Assembly (NCBI GenBank): GCA_031287815.1
Contig: JAITSM010000110.1
Coordinates: 1 to 15,635, forward strand
Length of the DNA: 15,635 nucleotides
Direction: 5' to 3'
Origin: Prevotellaceae bacterium
GTDB lineage: Bacteria; Bacteroidota; Bacteroidia; Bacteroidales; UBA932
This document shows positions 1 to 6,187 of the stretch, piece after piece; the stretch's first letter is position 1, and each line of letters opens with the position of its first letter. The notes below the pieces were generated by a model that did not search any database, had not been told where the DNA came from, and saw nothing but the letters and a program-made list of their open reading frames with translations. A program made the position numbers and the translations under genes.

Positions 1-143
1 ACGTCGGCAATAGTCGTAATTTCAGGATAAAAATGGCTCCGGTTTTTATCAATATTGAGCAAAGCATGATTACCTTGCTGTTTCAGTAATTCAATTAAGC
101 GCGTGCCCACAAAGCCGGATGCGCCGATAAGGCAAATGTTCAT
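1..143 (-). CDS. NAD-dependent epimerase/dehydratase (extended SDR), N-terminal part only
   Basis: Partial gene: the start codon is at 143 and the frame stays open to the window edge, giving about 47 residues. The protein begins MNICLIGASGFVGTRL, which has the Rossmann beta-strand and the GxxGxxG dinucleotide-binding loop (GASGFVG, residues 7-13) of extended short-chain dehydrogenases that act on nucleotide sugars. The catalytic YxxxK lies outside the window, so the reaction (epimerase, dehydratase or reductase) cannot be told. Its ATG overlaps the TGA of the upstream glycosyltransferase gene as ATGA (140-143), which suggests translational coupling in the same operon. Its position after the heptose genes makes a nucleotide-sugar-modifying role plausible (inference). 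Confidence 0.8.
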   Translation of the reverse strand, partial: MNICLIGASGFVGTRLIELLKQQGNHALLNIDKNRSHFYPEITTIAD

Positions 144-949
144 ACGTTTTTGTTTTCTATTTTATATGCAGTAGTAACAATTTTTTTGGGAAGAAGAGTG
201 TAAATCTTGGCTATTAAAAGAGACGTTAGACTCCATAACGGATATCGCCATGAAAAATTTTTCGTTCGCGCTTTATAAGCATATTTAAAGTTATCCCCTA
301 TGCGTTTATCTGCAATATTGTCAATTATCCTATATAGGATTAGGGCATTGGGAATATTGGAGATTTTATACCCTTTTTTCATGAGACGCAACCATAATTC
401 CATATCTTCGGTTTTGTTAAATGTTTCATCATAACAAAAACCATTTTCTACAAGCTGTTGGCGCATCATTATGCTTGGGTGTGCCAATGGATTACGCATC
501 AATGCAAATAGCCGTATCCCGAAAGAAGTTGTAGCATAATTCCGATGAGAAACTATCTCGCCTTTTTTATTCATAATATCCATTGCTCCACCCACAACAG
601 CAATATCCGGATGAGTCTCCATGTAAGCAACCTGCAACTCGAAGCGACGGGGCAGTGAAATGTCGTCGCCGTCCATACGGGCTATGTATATCCCCTGTGC
701 TTGCTTTAGCCCTACGTTGAGCGCACGGACAAAGCCGATACGCTGTTTTTCACGAATAAGCTTAATGCGCGAATCCGACTGCGCCAAACCGTCGATAGTT
801 GCCATCGTGTCGGGGTTTGTGCTGTCATCAATGAGCAGCAACTCAAAATCGCCCAACGTCTGGTTAAGGATGCTTTGGATGGATTGAGTAATATACTCCG
901 GCGGCTCATTGAACGTAGCCATCACAACTGATATAAGCGGTTTTTTCAT
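140..949 (-). CDS. Family 2 glycosyltransferase (GT-A fold)
   Basis: This 269-aa protein is a probable inverting glycosyltransferase that adds a sugar from a nucleotide donor to the lipid-linked repeat unit at the inner face of the cytoplasmic membrane. The N-terminus (PLISVVMATFNE) is the first strand of the GT2 Rossmann-like domain. DDSTN (41-45) fits the nucleotide-binding Asp region, and D93-G-D95-D96 is the DxD-type metal/donor site. E181-D182 in TEDMELW matches the conserved ED acceptor/base region. No membrane helices are obvious. The start overlaps the gmhA stop by one base (TAATG at 947-951), and the stop overlaps the next SDR gene. Being coupled directly to the GDP-heptose genes, it is a candidate heptosyltransferase, but the sequence does not show donor specificity. 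Confidence 0.88.
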   Translation of the reverse strand: MKKPLISVVMATFNEPPEYITQSIQSILNQTLGDFELLLIDDSTNPDTMATIDGLAQSDSRIKLIREKQRIGFVRALNVGLKQAQGIYIARMDGDDISLPRRFELQVAYMETHPDIAVVGGAMDIMNKKGEIVSHRNYATTSFGIRLFALMRNPLAHPSIMMRQQLVENGFCYDETFNKTEDMELWLRLMKKGYKISNIPNALILYRIIDNIADKRIGDNFKYAYKARTKNFSWRYPLWSLTSLLIAKIYTLLPKKIVTTAYKIENKNV

Positions 950-1518
950 TATCGTAAATGGTTATACAGTATTTTCATCATGCAATGGTCAAGCACCATG
1001 TGTAAATCTTCGGTGATTTGCATATCATCTACCTTGATGTGGACGCCATACATGGCTATTTCTTTAAGTTTTCCGCCATTGTACCCTGTCAAACCTACGG
1101 TTATTCCCCTATTGGCATTACCCCACGTTATGGCGTTTAAAACGTTTTTTGAGTTGCCCGACCCGGATATGCCGATGATTAAATCGCCTTCCCTGAAGTA
1201 ATTTTTCAGGGGTTCTACAAAAATATCTTCATACGAGGTGTCATTAGCGTAAGCCATCATGGTGGGGACATTGTCGTTAAGGCAAATCAACTTAAAGCGT
1301 TTTTGCTTGTTCCACGAAAGCCCTTTATTGAAGTCGCACACGAAGTGAGACGCGGTGGCCGCCGAACCGCCGTTACCCATAATAAAAATTTGCCGCTCCT
1401 CCTGCAAAGCGTCTACCAGCAGGTTCATTAAATGATTTACTTCATCGACGGCAATTGAATCAATTACTTTTTTAAGCTTATCAAAGTAAGCAACAATTTC
1501 ATCTGAAAAATTTTTCAT
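949..1518 (-). CDS. gmhA: Sedoheptulose-7-phosphate isomerase (phosphoheptose isomerase), GmhA-like
   Basis: A 189-aa SIS-domain protein of about the usual GmhA length. GmhA converts sedoheptulose 7-phosphate to D-glycero-D-manno-heptose 7-phosphate in the cytosol, the first committed heptose step. The phosphosugar-binding loops are visible: NGGSAA (49-54) and SGSGNS (118-123). The C-terminal helix carries E170, H173 and H178, aligning by eye with the metal/catalytic region of characterised GmhA. H58 and D62 follow the first loop, where other GmhAs have His and Glu, so Asp for Glu at 62 is a small deviation. The gene starts 3 bp after the hddA stop, and its TAA shares one base with the next ATG. 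The neighbours hddA and hddC-gmhB make the heptose assignment much firmer than the SIS fold alone. Confidence 0.92.
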   Translation of the reverse strand: MKNFSDEIVAYFDKLKKVIDSIAVDEVNHLMNLLVDALQEERQIFIMGNGGSAATASHFVCDFNKGLSWNKQKRFKLICLNDNVPTMMAYANDTSYEDIFVEPLKNYFREGDLIIGISGSGNSKNVLNAITWGNANRGITVGLTGYNGGKLKEIAMYGVHIKVDDMQITEDLHMVLDHCMMKILYNHLR

Positions 1519-1521
1519 ATC

Positions 1522-2502
1522 CTAATCATTTTCTACGTAAATAATTTTGGAACCACTGTTGTCAAAGCAAAACGGCAACTCCCGATAACCTGCCATTTTT
1601 TGACGGAATACTTCCTGTTTTTCCTCCGGACAGTAGAACAAAATAAATCCGCCGCCACCGGCGCCCAGCAATTTTCCGCCCAAAGCCCCTGCGTCAAGGC
1701 CTTTTTGGTATAGATCATCAACGGCAAGATTGCTAATACCGGCAGTGAGCGTTTTTTTCAGCATCCACCCTTCGTGCAGCATTCGGCCAAAATCGTCTAT
1801 CCGGTTGTTTTGAAGTATTTCTTTCAGCTCAAATGCCTGTTTTACCATTTCTTTTTGGATTTTCCGCTTGTCAACCCGCCCCATAGCCTGATTTTGATGC
1901 TGCAAAATTCCGCTTGCCGAGCGTGTATCGCCTGTATAAATCATGATAAGGTTTTTTTCGAGCTGCTGTTTGACTTCCGGCTTCATGATGATTTTTTCGA
2001 CGTCAACGCTCTCGTCGGCGTTGAAACTGATAAAGTTCAACCCTCCATAAGCCGCAGCATACTGGTCTTGCTTGCCTATCGGTTCTTTCAGCCGCCCGAT
2101 TTCGATGCCGCAGGCCGTAGCCGCCAGGTATTCCTGCGAAACATACCGATGCTTGTAGGTGTTGAGCACGTGGAGTACTCCTACCGTAAACGAGCTGCTG
2201 GAGCCGAGCCCCGTACCTGCCGGAATATCAGCTATGGAGTTAATGTCAATTCCTTTGACGGTAAGCATGGACAAGCATTCCCTGAAAATAGGGTGCTGTA
2301 TTTCCGAAAAATCATTCACCAGCTCCGTTTTCGAATATTTAAGCTGAACTTTATCAGGGTCGAAGAATTTGTGAGCGGCCAAGTATATGTATTTATCAAT
2401 TGATGTACTTAGCACAGCGCCTTGCTCGTGTGCATAAAAACTCGGCAGGTCGGAGCCGCCGCCGGCAAAGGATATTCTTAACGGGGTACGTGATATAATC
2501 AT
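1522..2502 (-). CDS. hddA: D-glycero-alpha-D-manno-heptose-7-phosphate kinase, HddA-like (GHMP kinase)
   Basis: A 326-aa GHMP-superfamily kinase. HddA phosphorylates C1 of D-glycero-D-manno-heptose 7-phosphate to give the alpha-1,7-bisphosphate, which commits the sugar to the GDP branch rather than the ADP-heptose (HldE) branch. The N-terminus ISRTPLRISFAGGGSDLPSF is characteristic of the HddA/fucokinase-like group. PAGTGLGSSSS (94-104) is the GHMP ATP-binding loop, GKQDQYAAAYGG (143-154) is the conserved central motif, and GGKLLGAGGGGF near the C-terminus is the third GHMP motif. Its ATG overlaps the upstream stop as ATGA (2499-2502). The alternative, an L-fucose-type kinase, is unlikely given gmhA and hddC-gmhB on either side. 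Confidence 0.92.
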   Translation of the reverse strand: MIISRTPLRISFAGGGSDLPSFYAHEQGAVLSTSIDKYIYLAAHKFFDPDKVQLKYSKTELVNDFSEIQHPIFRECLSMLTVKGIDINSIADIPAGTGLGSSSSFTVGVLHVLNTYKHRYVSQEYLAATACGIEIGRLKEPIGKQDQYAAAYGGLNFISFNADESVDVEKIIMKPEVKQQLEKNLIMIYTGDTRSASGILQHQNQAMGRVDKRKIQKEMVKQAFELKEILQNNRIDDFGRMLHEGWMLKKTLTAGISNLAVDDLYQKGLDAGALGGKLLGAGGGGFILFYCPEEKQEVFRQKMAGYRELPFCFDNSGSKIIYVEND

Positions 2503-3746
2503 TGCAACAGGGTATTAACAGCCTCCAGCAGCGCGTTGGCGGTGTTGGAAGTAATCATTATCGACTTTTTGACTTGTGCCGCTTCTCCCGCCTGCACATC
2601 TGCCGGACGGTCGCCTATCATGTACGAAGCGGACATATCTATGTTCCACTCCCGGGCTGCCTGTAGCAACATTCCCGGCTTGGGCTTCCGGCAGGAGCAC
2701 GCGATTTTATACTCCGGCCGCTCCTCCGGGTAGCCTCCGTCGGGATGGTGCGGGCAGAAGTAAATGGCGTCGAGGTAGGCGTGTGCTTCTCCCAGCAGCG
2801 TTTCCATCTTATTGTGTATATGCTGCAAGTCGTGAAGGCTGCAAAGGTTGCGGGCAATAACGGGCTGGTTGGTAACCGCTATGGCAAGGTAGCCTGCGCA
2901 GTTGAGGCGGCTTATCGCCTCGGCAGCGCCGGGCAACAGCGCCATTTGTTCGGGAGAAGAAAGCAAATCCACCTCCCTATTGATAACGCCGTCCCTGTCT
3001 AAGAAAAAAGCCGGACGCTTATTCCTGCTGTTCAAGCGCGCCACCTTGCCCGACGCCACGTCGGCGCATACTTTTTCGTACCGGTCGGGCGTACCCATAT
3101 CTTTGATGTATTCTGCGCTTACGTAGCCATACAGGTTTGTCCCCAACGCCAGCGCCTGTGGAAATACCTCTTTCCCGAAATCGCACTTTGTACCCGCCGG
3201 AATATGGCGCAGCATGGACGGCGAAAAGATATACAAGGCGGCGTTGACCAGGTTACGGAAGTAGCCTTCATGCGGCTTCGGGTGAAAGTCTGAAACACGT
3301 CCGTCACCGGCTATTTCCACCAAGTCGGAGTCAAAGGGATGATCGTTCGGGTGAAGAAACAGGGTGGCATCGGCGTGATGTACCCGATGAAAGTCCAACA
3401 TCCGTACCATGTCAACGTCCATCACCGTATCGCCGTAGAATACCCAAAAGTCGGAAGTTAACCGGTCAGACACTTCCGCAAAAGCGCCGGCCGTCCCCAG
3501 TGGCTCTTTTTCCTGATAATATTCTATGGTAACGCCCCAACTCGAACCGTTCCCAAAATAGTCTTCTATCTTATTTCCCAAATAGCCGGTCAGCAATAAA
3601 AAGTCGGTGAAGCCATACCGCTTCGCCAGCGCTATCTGATGCTCCAATATGGGCTTCCCGTTTACGGGAATCATAGCCTTGGGTATTTCACCGGCTATAC
3701 TCCTGATGCGCGTGCCTTTTCCTCCGGCGGTAATAACAACTTTCAT
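2499..3746 (-). CDS. hddC-gmhB: Bifunctional D-glycero-alpha-D-manno-heptose-1-phosphate guanylyltransferase / heptose-1,7-bisphosphate 7-phosphatase (HddC-GmhB fusion)
   Basis: A 415-aa two-domain fusion. Residues 1-230 are a nucleotidyltransferase with TAGGKGTR (6-13), PKAMIPVNGKP (22-32), YGDTVMD (104-110) and the late KDMGTP (215-220) motif, as in HddC/RmlA-type sugar-1-phosphate nucleotidyltransferases. After a short linker (about 231-243) comes a HAD-IIIA phosphatase. It has FFLDRDGVIN with nucleophile and acid D250/D252, TNQP (292-295), a GmhB-type zinc loop with C331, H333, C350 and C352, KPKPG (354-358) and GDRPAD (378-383). The phosphatase would remove the 7-phosphate and the nucleotidyltransferase would add GMP, giving GDP-D-glycero-alpha-D-manno-heptose. 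The stop and start overlap both neighbouring genes by ATGA. GDP as the nucleotide is inferred from family and context. Confidence 0.9.
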   Translation of the reverse strand: MKVVITAGGKGTRIRSIAGEIPKAMIPVNGKPILEHQIALAKRYGFTDFLLLTGYLGNKIEDYFGNGSSWGVTIEYYQEKEPLGTAGAFAEVSDRLTSDFWVFYGDTVMDVDMVRMLDFHRVHHADATLFLHPNDHPFDSDLVEIAGDGRVSDFHPKPHEGYFRNLVNAALYIFSPSMLRHIPAGTKCDFGKEVFPQALALGTNLYGYVSAEYIKDMGTPDRYEKVCADVASGKVARLNSRNKRPAFFLDRDGVINREVDLLSSPEQMALLPGAAEAISRLNCAGYLAIAVTNQPVIARNLCSLHDLQHIHNKMETLLGEAHAYLDAIYFCPHHPDGGYPEERPEYKIACSCRKPKPGMLLQAAREWNIDMSASYMIGDRPADVQAGEAAQVKKSIMITSNTANALLEAVNTLLQ

Positions 3747-4684
3747 TTACTGTATTCTATCGCTTTTTTAATGGCCAGACTGACGGCTTCGTCAGAGGTA
3801 TGCTGCGCCTGCCAACCCAGCAGATGAATTTTAGACAGGTCATACTTGAATTCCGGCACGTCGCCCACCCAGCCGCGGTCGCCACCGGTGTAAACGATGT
3901 GTGCCTGTAATCCCAATTCTTCTATCACCATCCGGGCAATGTCTTTTACTTTTGTTCGTGAATCTACCCCCAGGTTATACACATTTACCGGCTCATGGCT
4001 GTTTTCCCATACGTACATAATTCCCCGCACCAGATCTTTCACGTACATATAGGGCTTAATCTGTTCGCCATTGCCGAGTACGGTCAATTCATGGGGGTTA
4101 TTTTTCAGCTTCCTGATAAAATCATAAATCACGCCGTGCGTAAAGCGCTCGCCCACCACGTTGGGGAAGCGCGTAATCCATGCCCGGATGCCATAGCTGG
4201 CGGCAAAGGCCGTAATATACGCTTCCGACGCCAGCTTGGCAGCGCCGTAGTTGGATACGGGGCGTAGCGGCCCGTAATTTTCCCATAGCAGGTCGGTTGT
4301 TTCGCCGTAGATAGCCGAAGTGGAGGCAAACACCAGCTGTGCGACGCCGTATTTCCGCATGCATTGCAGCACGTTAAAGGTGGTCCGGAAAGTTAGCTCG
4401 TAATCTACCATCGGGTCATTGCCTCCTTTCTGAATATCGGAGTTGGCGGCGAGGTGGAACACCACATCAAACCGGTTATCCACAAACAGGGCCTCAAAAA
4501 ACGCCGCATCCAGTATATCTCCCTTGCAGAAAGTAAAGCCCGAGTGAGAGAACAGGTGTGCTATATTTTCCTCGCGCCCCAATACGAGATTATCTACCGC
4601 CACCAGAGTATGTCCTTGTCCAAGGAGTTCGTCGCAAAGATGCGAGCCGATAAAGCCGGCGCCGCCGGTAATAAGAATGTTCAT
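3743..4684 (-). CDS. Extended SDR: NAD-dependent nucleotide-sugar epimerase/dehydratase
   Basis: A 313-aa GalE-like extended SDR. It shows GGAGFIGS (7-14), an acidic D31 at the end of beta-2 (VAVDN) favouring NAD(H), HLAAN (77-81), STSAIYG (121-127) with S123, and the catalytic pair Y146/K150 (YGAAK). The length is normal for the family. It overlaps the hddC-gmhB start as ATGA (3743-3746), so it sits at the head of the heptose gene block and is coupled to it. Enzymes of this class usually act on UDP- or GDP-linked sugars. Here a C4 or C3 epimerisation of GDP-heptose, or supply of another repeat-unit sugar such as UDP-Gal, are both possible. The substrate cannot be read from the sequence. Confidence 0.88.
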   Translation of the reverse strand: MNILITGGAGFIGSHLCDELLGQGHTLVAVDNLVLGREENIAHLFSHSGFTFCKGDILDAAFFEALFVDNRFDVVFHLAANSDIQKGGNDPMVDYELTFRTTFNVLQCMRKYGVAQLVFASTSAIYGETTDLLWENYGPLRPVSNYGAAKLASEAYITAFAASYGIRAWITRFPNVVGERFTHGVIYDFIRKLKNNPHELTVLGNGEQIKPYMYVKDLVRGIMYVWENSHEPVNVYNLGVDSRTKVKDIARMVIEELGLQAHIVYTGGDRGWVGDVPEFKYDLSKIHLLGWQAQHTSDEAVSLAIKKAIEYSK

Positions 4685-4707
4685 ATTGCAAGTTATTCAA
4701 AATTTAT

Positions 4708-5646
4708 CTATTTATTTTTCTTTGTTATAAAACATGCTCCTGTTATTGATAATATCTCATTGCTTTTTAATTTTAATTTTTCACTTATTTGCAAGCGTTC
4801 TTCTTCCAATATTTTCTGCACATTTTCATCTTTACGTACAGTTATTTCCAAAATTTCATGGTTAACTTTTTCAAATAACATGATAAAATCATCATGCCGC
4901 AACCTGTTGACGTAAGCATTTTTGCCATACTTGTACCATTTGACATCATCGTACTGTAAAAAATTTATGGCAGAAATATTTTTATCTCCGTAAGCAAAAT
5001 GGTCACTGTAGTCAATATTATGAACAAACATACCATCTTCTTTTATAATTCGGTTTCCTTCTACAAGAATATCTTCAAGTACATTGAACGGAATATGCTC
5101 AAACACAGCATTAGAGGTATAATAATCAATACAGGTGTTGGGTAAATTTGTTCGGGCTGCATCATAAGGGGCGTAGTACGTTATATGACACAGTTCAAGA
5201 AAATCTTGTAGTCTGATTTTAGCTCCGAAAAATTTTGATAATTTTACGAACCTTTCTTCTACCCCCCCCCCCCACTTACATAATTCACTGATTATAAATT
5301 TATTGTCTTTTTTTAATTGCAAAAGAGTTTCTTCTATAAGTTCTTTTCTTAAATATAAATTTAGATCAACTGTTATAATTTTTTCTGCGCCAGCTAGCCA
5401 ATATACAAGAGGAACAACTGGACACCACCCTGTTCCAACCTCAAAAAATGTTTTACCAATAGGGGTGCCACCTGTTTTTTGAATTCGGTTTAATATCTCT
5501 ATCGCAACCGAAATAGCCCCAGTTGGATTATACGGCCTTTTCAAACCTCCAAAATGCCGCTGCATTTGGTAGTGCAGATTGTATGATAAAGGTTTGGGAA
5601 GAGGTGAAATCAAATTTAACACTCTTGCTTTGTTTTTCCAATTCAT
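4708..5646 (-). CDS. SAM-dependent class I methyltransferase containing a 12-G tract
   Basis: A 312-aa protein. FFEVGTGWCP (67-76) is a SAM-binding motif I and TVDLN (92-96) supplies the acidic strand-2 residue. SNAVFEHIP (178-186) and GNRIIKEDG resemble motifs IV and V of Methyltransf_11/23-type enzymes. A sugar O-methyltransferase acting on the polysaccharide is the natural reading from context, but the acceptor is unknown. Codons 125-129 (W-G-G-G-V) are encoded through a run of 12 G on the coding strand (12 C at 5262-5273). The frame is open at this length. One G fewer gives a TAG stop immediately after the tract (128 aa) and one more gives a TAA after residue 142. The gene is clearly AT-richer than its neighbours, suggesting separate acquisition. 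It lies 23 bp upstream of the SDR gene, and nothing gene-like precedes it except mobile-element remains. Confidence 0.85.
   Translation of the reverse strand: MNWKNKARVLNLISPLPKPLSYNLHYQMQRHFGGLKRPYNPTGAISVAIEILNRIQKTGGTPIGKTFFEVGTGWCPVVPLVYWLAGAEKIITVDLNLYLRKELIEETLLQLKKDNKFIISELCKWGGGVEERFVKLSKFFGAKIRLQDFLELCHITYYAPYDAARTNLPNTCIDYYTSNAVFEHIPFNVLEDILVEGNRIIKEDGMFVHNIDYSDHFAYGDKNISAINFLQYDDVKWYKYGKNAYVNRLRHDDFIMLFEKVNHEILEITVRKDENVQKILEEERLQISEKLKLKSNEILSITGACFITKKNK
5262..5273. repeat. Homopolymer of 12 C (12 G on the coding strand), candidate slippage tract
   Basis: An uninterrupted run of 12 C on the plus strand inside the methyltransferase gene, in an otherwise AT-rich stretch. Poly-G/C tracts of this length in surface-glycan genes are the classic substrate of slipped-strand phase variation in other bacteria such as Campylobacter and Neisseria. 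The length shown keeps the gene in frame. A single-base change either way truncates it within 0-14 codons of the tract. Confidence 0.9.
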
Positions 5647-5792
5647 GATTATTTGTTATTAAAGTTTATAATTTATTCTACAAAAAGTCGACTAAACTTA
5701 ACAAAGTTGTTTTTATACGATGTTTAAATTCCGGATATGTAAACAGATTCATTATATTTTCCTATATTGCAATACAAGGTTATCAATTGTCA

Positions 5793-5800
5793 ACATAGAA
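5793..5800. repeat. Target-site duplication, copy 1 (acatagaa)
   Basis: An 8-bp direct repeat immediately outside the 5801 end of the MITE-like element, identical to 6056-6063. If the terminal A at 6055 is counted the repeat could be read as 9 bp, so the exact length is ambiguous by one base. Confidence 0.8.
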
Positions 5801-6055
5801 TACTACTGATGCGTTAAGAAATTAACACTAAATAAATCTAATTGTTTTTTGACGTTTTGATTGACTTGAAATTCGGTAAGGAGTTCTTTTACAGAAGTTT
5901 TATCGAATGCAAATATTCCCAGAATCTGTTATTCATACCTTATGTGTTTTATGCAAAGATATTTTCATTTCAAATCAAAAAATCAAAGAATGATTATATT
6001 TGTCAAAAAATCAAAGAGTTGCAAACTTAATTTCATCCTTAACGCATCAGTAGTA
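5801..6055. mobile_element. MITE-like non-autonomous insertion element (255 bp)
   Basis: The element is bounded by perfect 18-bp terminal inverted repeats: TACTACTGATGCGTTAAG at 5801-5818 and its exact reverse complement at 6038-6055. It is flanked on both sides by the 8-bp direct repeat acatagaa (5793-5800 and 6056-6063), as expected of a target-site duplication. The 255-bp interior is AT-rich and too short for a transposase. On the minus strand a frame stays open from 5928 to a TAG at 5803-5805 inside the terminal repeat (41 codons, ending in FLTHQ). This could be the leftover C-terminus of a parent transposase, making the element an internal deletion derivative (inference). Perfect ends and duplication suggest a recent insertion. 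The parent IS family is unknown; an IS982-type element is only a guess. Confidence 0.82.
5954..5987 (-). promoter_or_regulatory. Possible Bacteroidetes-type promoter inside the MITE, facing the methyltransferase gene
   Basis: On the minus strand TATCTTTG (5961-5954) matches the Bacteroidetes -7 consensus TAnnTTTG at all fixed positions. A TTTG (5987-5984) lies 22 bases upstream, within the usual spacing for the -33 element. Transcription would leave the MITE at its 5801 end and enter the methyltransferase and heptose genes, whose first ATG is about 300 bases further on. The match is short and the region is AT-rich, so chance occurrence is quite possible. Confidence 0.35.
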
Positions 6056-6063
6056 ACATAGAA
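6056..6063. repeat. Target-site duplication, copy 2 (acatagaa)
   Basis: The partner of 5793-5800, immediately outside the 6055 end of the element. Together with the perfect inverted repeats it defines the insertion boundaries. Confidence 0.8.
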
Positions 6064-6141
6064 AATAGACTATACATCATTGTTCATCACAACGCGTAGG
6101 TTTGATTGCCTAAAAACTCCCATAACTGAAAGACGTTGTTG

Positions 6142-6186
6142 CAACGATGCTATGCATATAACTATTCGTAGCATCGTTGGTTTTTT
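6142..6186 (+). terminator. Hairpin plus T6 run, terminator-like in the plus direction
   Basis: CAACGATGCTA (6142-6152) and its exact reverse complement (6169-6179) form an 11-bp stem with a 16-nt loop, followed by GG and then TTTTTT (6181-6186 on the plus strand). It resembles an intrinsic terminator for rightward transcription, yet no plus-strand gene precedes it. In the minus direction the stem is not followed by a T-run. It sits just downstream of the dead transposase gene and may belong to the IS end rather than to the operon. Confidence 0.45.
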
Positions 6187-6187
6187 G

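Larger units (their letters stand above)
5647..6187. other. Gene-free spacer between the methyltransferase gene and the IS remnant
   Basis: This 541-bp stretch holds no convincing gene. It contains the MITE-like element with its target duplication, a hairpin next to a T-run near the right end, and about 145 bp of AT-rich DNA upstream of the methyltransferase ATG (5647-5792) in which I see no good promoter. The plus-strand open frame inside the MITE (5842-6030) looks like AT-rich chance sequence. Confidence 0.75.

Noticed and set aside
1774..2403. A 209-codon plus-strand open frame opposite hddA
   Set aside because: It lies fully antisense to a clear GHMP kinase gene. Its translation has no recognisable motif and reads as a shadow of the real frame.
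5842..6030. A 62-codon plus-strand frame inside the MITE
   Set aside because: Its composition (Phe, Lys, Ile, Tyr) is what AT-rich DNA gives by chance, and the element length argues against a real gene.
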